Shown here: positions 10,328 to 21,968 of the stretch, in pieces
Position numbering within the stretch: the stretch's first letter is position 1
Layout: the number at the start of each line of letters is the position of its first letter
NCBI RefSeq assembly: GCF_025399195.1
Contig: NW_026252094.1
Coordinates: 186,001 to 250,000, forward strand
Length of the DNA stretch: 64,000 bases
Direction: 5' to 3'
From: Umbelopsis ramanniana AG
Taxonomy: Eukaryota; Mucoromycota; Umbelopsidomycetes; Umbelopsidales; Umbelopsidaceae
Notes under the pieces: model-generated
Databases searched by the model: none
What the model saw: the letters and a program-made list of their open reading frames with translations, nothing else
What the model was told of the DNA's origin: nothing
Program-made: the position numbers and the translations under genes

Positions 10328-11531
10328 TTAGTTGGCGGGTCGACCGTTAGTAGCTGATTCTGCCACATCTATTCTGGCCAGTACGTTGCTAGCTCCTACA
10401 AACTGAATGACGCTGATAATTTGCTTTCCGGCGCAAATAGGGAAGGTAATCAGAGCGATAATCATGCGGATATCCACGCCAAACACTATTATCAACCAGG
10501 TGACGTTAATAATTTGGTTGAAAGAATGGCAGATATACAAAAAAAAAAGCACTTGCCTGTCGTGGTGAGATTGGAGGCAAAGAGATAAAGGGATACAAAG
10601 AACAATTCATTTCCAGCACACATGATAAACAAGACAACCTGATAGCACCCAAGTTAGATTGAAGAATCCCTTCGATAAACCCTACAATGGAGAAAACACT
10701 TACATTGCTATTGTAGTATGCTCTGAGTAGAGGGTGGGAGGATTGAGAAATGTTCTTGTGGCTACTAGCGCCGTCTACCAGGGAGCTATGAGGATAGACC
10801 GAATTATCAGTGGGATGTTTTCATTCGTCACTTGCACTAAAATACGATGTATCATACCTATACATATGAATGTAATGAGAGCTGAAATCCAAGGAGATTA
10901 AACCTTGGAACACCAGTGTATAGCTTGGATAGACATTGGAGAGGAAACACAAGAGGCAGGTTGTCGTGCATCTGTTTGTAAAGGCTTGTCAGTCAAGGTC
11001 GATATGCCTAGGCTTTGATCACAGAATTTTTTTTCTCCGACAGGCTTCTAATACCATTATGCCGCCAAAACTATTTACCTGTCTGTCACCATATCCAGTA
11101 CTGCTCCAAATTTACTGCCTACAATCCAAGAACATTCAGATGAGGACATAGATGGCTCGTCCACACTCCTGACACTTACATTGATTGAAGTACCGAGCAG
11201 CGTTTCCATCCACTGCGTCAAGAAGGCACGAAATACAGTACAAGGTAACGCATACCTTTGGGTGGATGGGCATGTAATAGAGTGAAATAGCAGCCAAAAT
11301 AATCCGAGAATATCCTATAGAACGTGTAGTAATGAGTTAACCAACCTACCACTTATGAACGCATTAAGTGAGGGAAATCTTACCAATCAGGTTAGGAATA
11401 TACAAGAACACGGTGTATGGGCTTTTCTGTGTGCCAAGATCCTGGCCAGAGATGTTGACTGCAGCATCAGTTTTGGCAGGAGTAGCTTCGGTGGCTGCTG
11501 CCGCTCGTGTGGATCGTCTTGTGGTAACCAT
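10328..11531 (-). CDS. PIS1: CDP-diacylglycerol-inositol 3-phosphatidyltransferase
   Basis: Seven exons (11531-11384, 11314-11180, 11118-11079, 10971-10858, 10785-10704, 10638-10557, 10485-10328) give 759 bases, 252 residues. The CDP-alcohol phosphatidyltransferase signature DG-x2-AR-x8-G-x3-D-x3-D is present as DGNAARYF...KFGAVLDMVTDR, spanning the exon 2/3/4 junctions. It is followed by LISLDFSSHYIHMY and SHPLLRAYYNSN, typical of PI synthases. Several hydrophobic helices indicate an ER integral membrane enzyme that makes phosphatidylinositol from CDP-DAG and myo-inositol (EC 2.7.8.11). The intron after exon 6 begins GC rather than GT (AG|GCAAGTGC). The first 40 residues are a variable Ala/Thr-rich tail. 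Confidence 0.94.
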
Positions 11532-11633
11532 TGGTGGCTAATGAACAATCCAATTTGAAGATGGTGATTAAGCGACACCTAGAAAGCTTATTTTTTTTTT
11601 TGTTTCCTTGTGGAATTCCCTCAGCTCACAAAA

Positions 11634-11650
11634 TTAACCCTAACCCTATA
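11634..11650. repeat. Telomere-type motif (two CCCTAA units) in a divergent promoter
   Basis: The plus strand reads TTAACCCTAACCCTATA, two tandem units of the telomeric hexamer, between PIS1 (start 11531) and the DUF202 gene (start 11722). Short telo-boxes bind Tbf1/TRF-like Myb factors in promoters of other fungi. Here that role is only inferred; two units can also arise by chance. Confidence 0.4.
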
Positions 11651-11721
11651 TTCTTTACTGAAGCTCACGCTACATGAACAGTTAATACTCAGCCTTCTTT
11701 ACTGCTTGGTATTCGGCTCAA

Positions 11722-12204
11722 ATGACGGAGGCAAACATGATTCGAGGACATCGCAAGCAGTCAGTCTTGCTTACGGATGCAGAATTACTTGAAATGCGAG
11801 GTAAATGCTTATACTACGTTGTAAAAGAGCCCATATCTGGCTTATTTTTCATACTGTCATCACAAACCAATTGGAAATGGGAACTAAACTTTCTTTTTCT
11901 CCGGCTGCTTTTGTTAGCAAGACAAAGAACCTTCGAGGGGGCATATTGGAGAACTGCTATCATGGCAGTATCGACTGGCCTACTTATTCTCAAAGTGTTT
12001 ACCAAAGAGTTTTACAAGATAGGCATTACCTTTTTTGTGTTTGGCCTGGTCATGCTGGGTATCGCTGTGTTGCGACGACGAACAGCTGGCGATGTGTTTG
12101 ATCTCAGTATACCTTTTCAAACCAGTGGAAACTGGGTGTTACTGACAACGATTGTAACCCTGGTTACTTACATTATTTTACTAGTTTTATTGCTGAAATT
12201 ATAG
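11722..12204 (+). CDS. Small DUF202-type membrane protein
   Basis: Two exons, 11722-11800 and 11918-12204 (intron 11801-11917, GT-AG), 121 residues. After a polar N-terminus comes ARQRTFEGAYWRTAIM, matching the R-T-x-L-A-W-x-R-T opening of DUF202 (YidH/VTC1-like) domains. Three predicted membrane segments follow (about residues 41-60, 64-82 and 98-120). A basic loop (RRRTAGD) sits between the second and third. DUF202 also occurs as the membrane part of the vacuolar polyphosphate polymerase complex (Vtc1), but similarity to Vtc1 itself is weak, so a specific function is not assigned. It is divergent from PIS1 with about 190 bases between starts. Confidence 0.75.
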   Translation: MTEANMIRGHRKQSVLLTDAELLEMRGKCLYYVVKEPISGLFFILSSQTNWKWELNFLFLRLLLLARQRTFEGAYWRTAIMAVSTGLLILKVFTKEFYKIGITFFVFGLVMLGIAVLRRRTAGDVFDLSIPFQTSGNWVLLTTIVTLVTYIILLVLLLKL

Positions 12205-12491
12205 CACAACTTTCATAATCCCCCTTGCATAATCATATAAATTTAATTCTTCACAAACCCACGTTTTTGTACAGTTCACGTAGCTGTAGATAGACGCATT
12301 CGACTGGATGATATATGGACCTGATGACATCCCTTCTTGCGTTATAATAAATCGTTACAAAGAGCAAAAATTGATAATGCCAGGCGGAGGTCCGTGGCAG
12401 ATCAGCTGAGAGGCTGCACCACTCAAGAGTGACTGTTGCTCATCAGGTCAGGTTACTGACACTTCTCTCCTGTCGTCAACAATTCATATCA

Positions 12492-14543
12492 ATGCAGGAA
12501 TCGCCAAAGCACGACGATACTGGAACAGCCAAGCGTCTAGAGCTTTCCATCTCTCCAGCTAGTAGCCTCGGTCCGTTCCGAATAGGTATGCCTTCCCTTT
12601 TACATTTTGACCTTAGTACATGAACCGCAAAGGGCGGATATTAAAACGTTTGAATGGCCTCAGGGACCTCCATATGGGAGATTATCAACTTTCTTCGTGA
12701 GCGATCGTCATTTTTCCCGCAAGTAGAGTTAAAGTATTCACAAGAGGTAAGTCCGTTCTGTCCGATATCTCTATATAGTATAACAATCTTTGATGGTTTA
12801 TCTTGGTTCAGGACCCGCTTGGTGTGGACTTCATCATCGATTTACCTCAGAACGGTTTGAGTCTTAGGTGTGACGGCACCTCTCAACGTTTGCGATGCAT
12901 AGAGTGCTATGACATTTCCAAAGTCAAACTTGTGTATCAGAACAACGACGTTAGGTAAGAATGGCAATACCATGGCGTCTGTCAACTGAACAACATTAAT
13001 TTATGCGGTTGTGTAGTTCAAATAGGACCATACCAACATTCTTGCTAATATATAAATCGTTTGGGTAAGAGAGGAAATAGTTTAATGTGACCTATCGTTG
13101 TTCATCGATCCTGACGTCTACTGTACACATTAGTCCAACTTATCCTGGCGAATTTGATTCTGCCGAAAGCGTATATACCCTTAGTTATCCGGTACGTACA
13201 GTGGTGTCGATACATGTCTTATCTCAGACGTCACTCATACAATCATTACAGGGACTTTCTTTTACATTTCCTATACCTTCTCGACATCAAGAGCTCTATT
13301 CTTCATCCACAGGTAAATTGCACTCTGCAAACACTGGCCATCGGTTGTATGCTAACATCCATATCTCTTAGAATTGCCACTTGAATTTCCCGACGGAACC
13401 ACTCCAATCGCCAGTCATGTTTTTGTATATAATGGTTCGCAAAATTGGCGCCAAGCGACACTTCCTCCGCTATCAAAGTTTATTGGTGAGACGAACGCTG
13501 CCGCACAAGGCCGCTACGGCAAGAAGGGCCGTCGTGAAGTTGATCGTGTCATTGCTGAAGTATGTATCATATCAGTGTTGAACAGCCTCATAACAGGTGG
13601 GAGTTCTAATCGACCTCGTACTATAGCCTACTGTTGGAGTTACATTACATTTTCCAATGGGAGGTGCTGCGACTGCTACACCTGACACCCACAGTGAGGA
13701 CTCCTCCCTTTCAAACTCTCCATCAAATAGCACCTCTGTTAGGATTTTACTACGATCCACTACCCCTCAAGATCTTCTTTCCGATCTTGGGAAGCCTTCT
13801 TGTATTTTCTACAAAGAAGAAGATAAGATGCGGATACATTCAGTGCTTGGAGATAATCCTACCGATAAGAGCAATCGCAGTGGTGGCGAAGAAGAGCACG
13901 AAGCAACCAGCGACAGCGAAAACGTTGTTTCCGATGAAAATGCGGTCGACAAAGGTCAGTTCTATTGTCACACATAATTGAAGTTTGTACGTACGTTGAA
14001 CTGACAGACGATAAAAGGTATTGCCGCTGCACAGCCAACCGATTACTTTTTCAATTATTTTTATCTCGGCATAGACATATTATTTGATGGAGGATTGCAC
14101 GTTTGCAAAAAAATTGTGTTACATGGGAACATACCGTGCCACTTTGATTTCCAAAGGTAAAAGCAAATTAGAAACTAGAATGGGTCAAGTTTTCCAAAAT
14201 ACTTATAGATGCTTGCAGATACAAGAGATGCCCATTTGCTTTGAGGTTTCCGCAGAAGCCATCCGATAATTCCAAGGACGAAGAAATACTTGTGGATGTG
14301 GATAGTGGTCCTTCCAGCAATGACATCCCCGGAACACTAAAAATACAAGCTCTGAAAAAGCGGATACCTTGGAGCCTCAGTAACGGTGTCAACGATGAGT
14401 CTAAAAAACAAAAGCCGGTCATTCTGACTCGTGGCTCCAGCGAACAGAACCCTTTTGGATCAAGCTACCTTACTGGTTATGACGAAGGAATAGTTATGGA
14501 AGTCATGAAGAATGGTTGTATTCCTACACTTGTACTGTTTTAA
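12492..14543 (+). CDS. PHAF1: PHAF1/UPF0183 family protein (phagophore-associated)
   Basis: Ten exons (12492-12585, 12664-12746, 12812-12954, 13017-13064, 13134-13191, 13252-13312, 13372-13559, 13627-13954, 14018-14156, 14219-14543) total 1467 bases, 488 residues. Every junction is GT-AG and keeps frame. Family hallmarks: SLGPFRIGTSIWE at the N-terminus, TYPGEFDSAESVYTL, GLSFTFPIP, FYKEEDKMRIHS, DYFFNYFYLGIDILFDG, VKKxVLH-like VCKKIVLHGNIP and NPFGSSYL near the end. These match human PHAF1 (C16orf70), which with BCAS3 binds phosphoinositides on the autophagic isolation membrane. Function in a fungus is inferred. The Ser/Glu-rich insert before DYFFNYF makes it longer than the 422-residue human protein. 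Confidence 0.9.
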
Positions 14544-14658
14544 TAAATGTGTCTTTGAGGATCATCGGACAATGCCAAAGAATTCCAACCCTGTCTTTTT
14601 TAATAATACTAATAAATAAATGATATAGGTATGTAGCAAAAAATATATAATGTGATTT

Positions 14659-17600
14659 TCACTGCCTTTGCGCCAAAAGAGTGACTAAGTTCTCCATTGC
14701 TGTAGCCAATCGATCCAAGTTGCGATCAATTGACTCTAGTCGCAATTCCAAGTTGCCGTTAGGAGGAGTTTGTTCGGTGGCAATACCGTTACTAGCACCG
14801 TTGCCATTGCTTGCCTGCTTGCCGTTGGGGATCTCAACATGCTCAATGACGTCGTCAATATCATCACTTTGAGCATACTCTGGCAATTCGTCTAAGGTGA
14901 CTTCGGGAAGGTAAGCCTTTTCATCCGCATATTGGATATCTCTTGTTTCAGTAGCATCGCCATACTCAGGACAAGGGGCATATCCTAAGCACACCGAAAA
15001 GCCATCGGTAATCAGTACTTTGAATGCATAGACTCTTCTACAAGATATATCTATCAACGCCCATGCGTTCCAACGCCAAAGACCGGAATCCTCATCTCGA
15101 TTAAGGCTGAGGTCCACTTCTGAGCGTCCATTCGATATAGCACGATGAACTAATCGGTGTAAATCGAGTTCACCGTAACTTTTGCTGCCAATATCCACAA
15201 CGTTGGTATCACTTCCAGCTTTGACACGCACTACATATCGGTCGCATCTGGGAATGTCGTCAACGAAAAAGAATCCAAAATCTGCCGATGTGGGTTTGCT
15301 GGGAGGGTATGGGTTGAACACGTATTCCATGACAAGGGAAGCCTTGTCGCCATCTATTTCTTGAGCGACGAATTTGATTCTTATCGGACGATCGCGTGCA
15401 ACGAGAGCTCGGTTCCACATCTTGATGCCAAGTTTCGCATCGCTTTCTGTGCGGGGAACAGATGCTCGGAAGATGACAGGTTTGTGGTCAAAAGGCTCGA
15501 CTTTCAATGGAAACTGGCTCCCGTCCATATCCAATGCTTCGACTTTGAGGTAGTCATGGTCACCAATCATGCGATATTGTGCGGTGATGCCGGTAATGAC
15601 TATAGGAGTGTCCTTGCTTTTGTTGAAAACAGAAATAGATCCGTGGAAATAGTCCATGTCTTCTCGGGCATACTGAGCATTAGGCACCAACGGATCTCCC
15701 TGGAGGAGGGCAACACGAGCTGATCCCGACGATACAAAGTCATCACGCACAGGTCTGGATGGCTGACTCGGAAGGGTGGGGCCAATTCGCTGCATCTCTG
15801 GTAAGATATAAGGGGCATTCGGTGTGTATATCTTGAAACCGCCTTTGGAGATGACTTGAACGTCTCCCGCAAGTTCGGCTGTAGCAGAAGAGATTGGTAC
15901 AACCTTGATGGCATATTCGTCAGAGCTTGCTGCCTTTGCCGTCAATTGAATGCCATTGACAACACCCTCCTTGTCGAATGTCCATTCTGCAAGAGTGAAT
16001 TGCGCTTCATTGGGTGTTGTACGATAGATCAAACATTTCTCGGAAAGCGATCTAGGATCCATGTTGACCTTCTGTATATCCTCGCTTGTAAATGTTTGGA
16101 AATAGTAAGGCTGGTCGTACCACACTGTGCCAATGTGGATTAGGATCGTAGGCTTTCCAATCATATAACCATTGGTAGTCCATCTTAGCAGATGACCGAT
16201 CATAGCGTACTCTTTAGCCCCTGTCTCCAAGTCAGCATCCTTGCATTCTGCCCATTCATCTACAGTGTCTACGTAGTTAATGATATCCCTGGCGTATTTG
16301 AAGAAATTGTTGTATGGGTATTCAGAGTGATGCTTTTGTCGATGGGGGCCACGTGCGCATGGGTGGCCTTGGCCACAGCATGGCCATGACTTGTTCCAGT
16401 CATCATAGCCGGCATTGTGAAAAGCGCAAGATGTCTTCCCGTTGAGAGACTCACGGTATTCCTAACGAAAGGCAATGTATTCTCAAAAAAAAAACTCCAC
16501 ATTGCATTTACTCAAGTATTAGCGTACCTCATCACATTGAACACAAAGTAACTTGTCCTCTTTTTCGATCTCCAGCATATGCAAGCTAAAGTCTTCAAAA
16601 CCTTTCGCTACCGCATCAGCTACTTGCTCCTGAATCCGCTTCCTAACCTCTTCTTGGTTCTCTTTGATAATGTCGGTGATATCGACAGTGAGTTGTTGCA
16701 TGGTGTCTGCATCCATTGTGCAATGGATCTGTTGTGCAAACATTTGAACAAGTTCTGGATTTTTCTGAATGCAGGTCAGAGGAGTTAAACATTGACCACT
16801 TTAGAATAAGCTCTATGTAACCAGCGCTAAGTTCCGTTTTACAAACCTTGCCTTCCTCGCCATGAACATTCACAAATTCTTGAGCCAACTGGTCGTCTGT
16901 ATCCATGGGTATGCCACGAGAGAGAATGTCGAGCTGACCAGTTTGTTGAATTTGTAGACTGATCATTAGGTCACCTGTGACATCCTTGACTTTGGTTGCG
17001 CAAGATTCAAATTTGTCCTTGTTTCCAAAGTTTAGTCGACGAGAGATAACACCCTGTTTTCGATAAGCAGAGATCAAATCCAGAGAAGTTTTCAATGTCT
17101 TTTCGATACGCAAGACGACTCCCTTGACTGCTTCAGTAACTGAAACCTTTTCAAGCACAGTCAGATTTCCCATCATGAAATTGATACGCTCCAAAAGATC
17201 AGTGCATTTAGCCTCAGCATCTCTAGCCTTCTTCTCGATGTCGATAATGATCTAATGCAAAACCAGATGTTAGCGCGCCTTCATGATACAACAACTTCTT
17301 GATCGTATCTTACTTTGAGCAGAACAAAGGCAGGAGAAACAAATGGAAGCACTTTTCCGATATCTGCAAGATTGTCGGCTATATGCATTGCATTCTCGAT
17401 TACAGCGCTGTTGCTCATAGCCGAGCTGATAGCTTGCTTGGCGGACGTGATGAGTCCATTATCGGCTTTGGTGATAGCGTCCATTACATTTGTACCGAAT
17501 TTTTGAACGGTTTTTACATAACCAGTCTCCGTAACATAGGTATCATTGGCCTTGAGAAGAGCGTCGGTTCCCATTCTGTATAGTTTACTTATCTTTCCAT

Positions 17601-17895
17601 CCGTTCCTTCCGTCACACCGTTCGTTTCTTCCGCTGATTCTTGGAGGATCTGATAGCTGCTCGGTTCTGGAAGAGGTTTTTCTCGGCTGGAGGCATCATA
17701 GCTCGAAGACGAAGACGAGTCAGCTCGCGGAGAAAAATCCATAGACGGTGTTACTGATTTTTTGTCGCGTTGGCTCGAGTCCTTTGACTTTCGGAAAGTA
17801 AAGGATTTGCTAGGAGTTGGAACCGGCGGTCCGCCAGTGACATCAGGGCTGCGAGATTTCGATGGACTGGGTGATTTACTTCTTTTCTTGAACAT
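14659..17895 (-). CDS. Large protein with MLKL-like helical region and CHORD-like Cys/His cluster
   Basis: Four exons (17895-17314, 17251-16847, 16764-16528, 16461-14659) give 3027 bases, 1008 residues, in frame throughout. Residues 1-80 are Ser/Pro/Lys-rich. About 100-330 is alpha-helical; the segment VSPAFVLLKIIIDIEKKA followed by a long amphipathic stretch resembles the MLKL/HeLo-type four-helix bundle annotated in many fungal proteins. Residues 403-448 hold C-x2-C, C-x2-H, W-P-C-C and C-x4-H (Cys403, 406, 420, 436, 437, 443; His423, 448), a spacing like CHORD zinc-binding modules. The rest is beta-rich, with an acidic tail and a short coiled coil (LELRLESIDRNLDRLA). Start 17895 (MFKKRSKSPSPSKS) is the first ATG. 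No specific function is known to me. Convergent with PHAF1, 115 bases apart. Confidence 0.8.
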
Positions 17896-18502
17896 GACCA
17901 ACCTGAACCTCCTCCGCTGCTCGAGTTGCGCTGACAATATGGTCGCACCAGCACCTTACCCGCATAAATATGTGTAACCATGCTCTCTTGCACGTAAAGA
18001 TGGTGCGTAAACTCCAGTCACGCTAGACTGACAACCTCCCACAATGAGCATCGTCAGTCTGTTAAGTATATTACAGTGAGACACGCTAGTCCATGAACCT
18101 ACTTCTACCTAACGACAATCACACTTGTCTCCTCTCTACACTTTACTCAATGGTTCATGCGTTCCATAACGAAAGCAGAATCGGTTAAAACGACGACAGT
18201 ATATTTGTTAATGTAGACGCAAGAGTCAGTACTGCATGCCATAATGGACGAGCTGATATGTCGGTGACCTCATGGAAGAGCAATGGACCATATCGTCTAA
18301 TCAGGTAGGCGAATGGTACGAAACTAGCTCTCAGTTCTTCCCTTCAAATGCCCAGTGGAAACGCTCAACAGGTGATACCGCCGTCATTCAGATTCGTTCG
18401 ACCGGCGAATTCAGATAAACAAAACATAAACAAGTAAAGTGGTGGGTTTAAACAAGTTTCCGTTGTATTTGTTTATTAGCGTCCTTTGTTAAGTAATTCG
18501 CA
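17896..18502. other. Intergenic region, no gene seen
   Basis: About 600 bases between the MLKL-like gene's start and the transaldolase stop. No open frame, tRNA-like fold or repeat that I can support. Probably the promoter of the former and the 3' flank of the latter. Confidence 0.5.
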
Positions 18503-19567
18503 CTAAAGAGCCTGTAGCTTGGAGCGGAGCAATACGTCAAGCTTTTCATTGTAAGCAGCAAAGAAACGTAATCCTTCAAGGAGACCGATAGAGCTGCGTT
18601 CATCAATGGTCATTGACCACTGATATGCACCTTCGTTGTCCAAAAACGAGCCAATGGAAGGCACTGTGGGAGTTCAATCAGAAAAGGTACAAATACAAAT
18701 AAGGCCGTTGATCATGCCTAAAATCGCTTACCTTGTATTTTTGGGAGGGCGGGAAGTTTGGATGGAGCTTTGATCTTTAGTTCTTCCAGCATAGGAGGAC
18801 TAACCGTGACGGCATCAGCTACTTGGCTCATCAACTCGACTTCCTCAGCTGTGCGGAAACTGGCGCCGAGTACGATGGTCTTAATTCCATGAGCGTCGTA
18901 GTATTCACGAATTTGTTGAGCATTAGCAAGACCTGTAGCTGGATCGCCATCAACGCGGCCCAATAGGTTCAAGTATGGTGAAACGTAACTAGCGCCGGCT
19001 TCTGCACTAAGGGCAGCTTGCTGAAGGCAAAACAGAACTGTCATGTTGCAGCACACGCCGTGATCCCGCTCAAGAATACGACAAGCCTGCACTCCCTGGA
19101 AAGTGGTGGGGATTTTGAAAGCAATTTGAGATTTATCCAATCCTGCCTCCTTATACATTTCAACAAGCTGTAAGGTCTGTGCCACCATGGCATCAGTTGA
19201 ATAGGCGAGACGAGCATCCAGCTGCGTGTGAACTCGTCCGGAAAGGTGGGGTTTGGCGGCTGTGCCCAGATTGACCATGGTCTTCAGAACTGCCAATGTA
19301 ACCTGCTCTTCTAATGAACCTCCTTTGGCTTTGGCATACTTGGCAGCATCATCCACGAAGACCATATTATGTGCTTCCTCCAAATTCATCGATACAATGA
19401 AGGGGTTGGATGTGGCATCGACAGGATTGAAATGAGCCGCAGCTAAACAAAGTTTGACGTTAGCTATGGATGAAGGGTCTTCTTGACAGTTGCTACCTAC
19501 CTCGCCAGTCCAAAGTGTCCATGTACAAGGCAGTACGTTCGCAAACCAAATCCAAAGCAGTTGACAT
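18503..19567 (-). CDS. Transaldolase
   Basis: Three exons (19567-19501, 19442-18732, 18663-18503) give 939 bases, 312 residues, close to the usual class size. Key blocks: SNPFIVSMN, GRVHTQLDARLAYST, the Schiff-base lysine block IAFKIPTTFQGVQACRIL, YVSPYLNLLGR and IKTIVLGASFRTAEEV. The lysine of FKIPTTFQG is the catalytic residue of the family. The enzyme moves a dihydroxyacetone unit between sedoheptulose-7-phosphate and glyceraldehyde-3-phosphate (EC 2.2.1.2) in the cytosolic pentose phosphate pathway. A TATATAAA on the coding strand at about 19605-19612 lies about 40 bases before the ATG. It diverges from the ADCK2-like gene. It could be a second, divergent fungal transaldolase rather than the main TAL1 form. 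Confidence 0.93.
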
Positions 19568-19763
19568 GATGTGTGTATAAACTGATTAGAAATAAAGTGG
19601 TTGGTTTATATAGCTTTAGAGGATAAAGTTCATCGACTACCCGTTCGCAGGGCTTCATGGGGGAACGCCTGAACTCGGCGTGACTGGTTCAAAGTATTAC
19701 TTGATTGCCTTTTTCAATTTTGCCGGCGGACGCAACACCGCTTTGCCCTTTCATGTCGTCGCT
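19568..19763. promoter_or_regulatory. Divergent promoter: transaldolase and ADCK2-like gene
   Basis: 196 bases between two divergent ATGs. It contains a minus-strand TATATAAA (19605-19612) for transaldolase. No TATA is clear for the plus-strand gene. Confidence 0.5.
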
Positions 19764-21968
19764 ATGGCCACCCATGTCGCCTCATTTTGTGTGCGACGAG
19801 CAAGACCTTTGCGAATTGCAGCTTTGAACACTGGACAACGCACTTTGAGAACCCAACCTTTCCGTATTCCTAGACCTTTCACTCCTCTAAAGCCAGTATC
19901 TATATCCACCGCCGTCAGTTATACAGCTTTCTCTCGCTTCACCCTTGCGTCATTACCATTGGCTCATTTGGAACGAAAATATCATAAACATAATAATGAA
20001 ATATCAACACCTGAAGACGTAGAGCTGCAGAAATTAGAGCCGTCAAAACGAAGAGTCATTCGAATTCTCGACCGCATTTTGGAATGGCTCGATAGGTGGT
20101 TTTTGGAACCTTTATTGGTGTGCAAACGATTTTTCCACGTTATATTGCTGTTTGCACCCATTGCAATCTGTGTACCGATAGTTTTTATCGGTGAAAGACA
20201 CCCTGATGAGCAAGACGAACGCTCAGGTACTCTCCTATGGTATGACTTGATTATGACTCAAATGGAGCGCGCCGGACCAACTTTCATTAAGGTATTGTCA
20301 TCTTCACCCTGGTCAAGATATGTGACATCATGCTGACCTACCCTACATTTTTTACTCGAATACAGCTTGGGCAATGGGCTGCTTCCAGAACGGATCTTTT
20401 TCCACTGGCATTGTGTTCACGCCTGTCTAGACTGCATTCAAGCGTCTCGCCGCACAAATTTTCTTATACCCGGCGTGTCATTGAAGATGCGTTTGGAGGG
20501 TTACCGTTGCATGTGATTTTTTCAGATTTTGAGGAAAAGCCAATTGGTGTTGGCGCTATAGCCCAGGTGTACCGTGCAAAGATTCGACCAGATTTTGCCG
20601 AAAGCCATAAGGAAGATTTGTTCGCTATTCAGGACAATGTACAATCACCAAATAGTGTTCGAATTCAAGACGATGAGACGGGAGAGACTATCAACATACA
20701 TACATCAGTTGCAGTCAAGGTATTGCATCCACGAGCTCGCAAGACTGTCACTCGCGATCTGCAAATCATGAAAACGGTGGCTACTTTATTGTCTTTCATA
20801 CCGACAGTCAAGTGGATATCGTTGCCAGAAGAGGTCGATAAATTCGGTGAGATGATGCAAGAGCAACTAGATTTGCGAAATGAAGGACGTAATCTGAAAA
20901 AGTTTAACGAGCTTTATGAGAATAACCTTACCGTCATGTTTCCTCGACCTATGATGCGGTTCACCACCAAAAACATGCTGATAGAAGAGTTTGCAAGCGG
21001 CATACCTATATCAGTCTTTCTTGACGAAGCTCGAGAATCCCAATCCAAAAATGAACCAAGTGCAGTTTTTGACCACAAGATAGCTGATATTGGTAGGATC
21101 TTGTTTATTCATTCGATAATATGACGTTGTCTTATGCTAAAACATCCCATCACTAGGTTTGGATGCATTCCTCCATATGCTGATTTTTTACAACTTCATT
21201 CACGCCGATCTGCACCCTGGAAACATCATGGTCAAGTTCTACAAACCATCAGCCTATCATAAGTTCCAGCAAATATGGTCCAAGATAATGGGTAGAGAGT
21301 TGAAGGACGATGGCGATATTGCCCTTGAGCGAATAGAAGCTGTCTGTCACGATCACAAACTGATGAGGGAGGAACTTGCAAAGTTGAAAGACGAAGGCTA
21401 CTCTCCCTGTTTGATTTTCCTCGACACCGGTTTAGTCACAGAGTTAAACGAAGTCAACCGCCGCAACTTCTTAGACTTATTTAGAGCCATCGCCGAATTT
21501 GATGGATATAGAACTGGCCAGCTCATGGTTCAACGCTGCCGCACTCCAGAGATGGTCATCGAACCTGAAGTTTTTGCACTGAAAATGCAGCATATCATCC
21601 TCGATATCAAGCAGCGCACTTTCCAATTGGGACAAGTCAAAGTCGCCAACTTGTTACACACCGTCATGAATATGGTCCGAGATCACCATGTTAAGCTGGA
21701 AGGAGACTTTGTCAATGTGGTAGTGAGTATCTTGTTGCTAGAAGGTATCGGACGTCAACTCGATCCCAATCTGGATCTTTTGAAGAGTGCCATACCAGTT
21801 TTGCGTGACTTCAGTATCAAGGATGGCGCTAAAGGAGCTCTTGAACGTATCAAGAGTGTTGAGGATATCAAGGGCGCTACGCCCTGGCTGAAGGTCTGGT
21901 TCTGGATAGAGGCTCGCGAGTGGCTCGCGACCAACACGAGAGAAAACGAATGGCTAACTATGTGGTAA
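19764..21968 (+). CDS. ABC1/UbiB-family atypical kinase, ADCK2-like, mitochondrial
   Basis: Three exons (19764-20291, 20366-21092, 21157-21968) total 2067 bases, 688 residues. The N-terminus is rich in Arg and lacks acids (ATHVASFCVRRARPLRI), a mitochondrial presequence. A membrane segment (VILLFAPIAICVPIVFI) precedes the UbiB core. Motifs: KLGQWAASRTDLFP (KxGQ), GVGAIAQVYRA (the Ala-rich loop that replaces a Gly-rich loop), VAVKVLHP (lysine), HADLHPGN (catalytic loop) and LDTGLV (usual DFG). These match human ADCK2, whose family supports coenzyme Q and lipid homeostasis in mitochondria. All motif residues are present, so activity is possible. The upstream in-frame GTG region is not used because the presequence begins at the ATG. 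Confidence 0.9.

Noticed and set aside
11634-11650. Evidence for a chromosome end or fused telomere
   Set aside because: Only two hexamer units, flanked by normal genes on both sides; a promoter telo-box is simpler.
15361-15723. 120-codon plus-strand frame
   Set aside because: Antisense to the long last exon of the MLKL-like gene; no domain.
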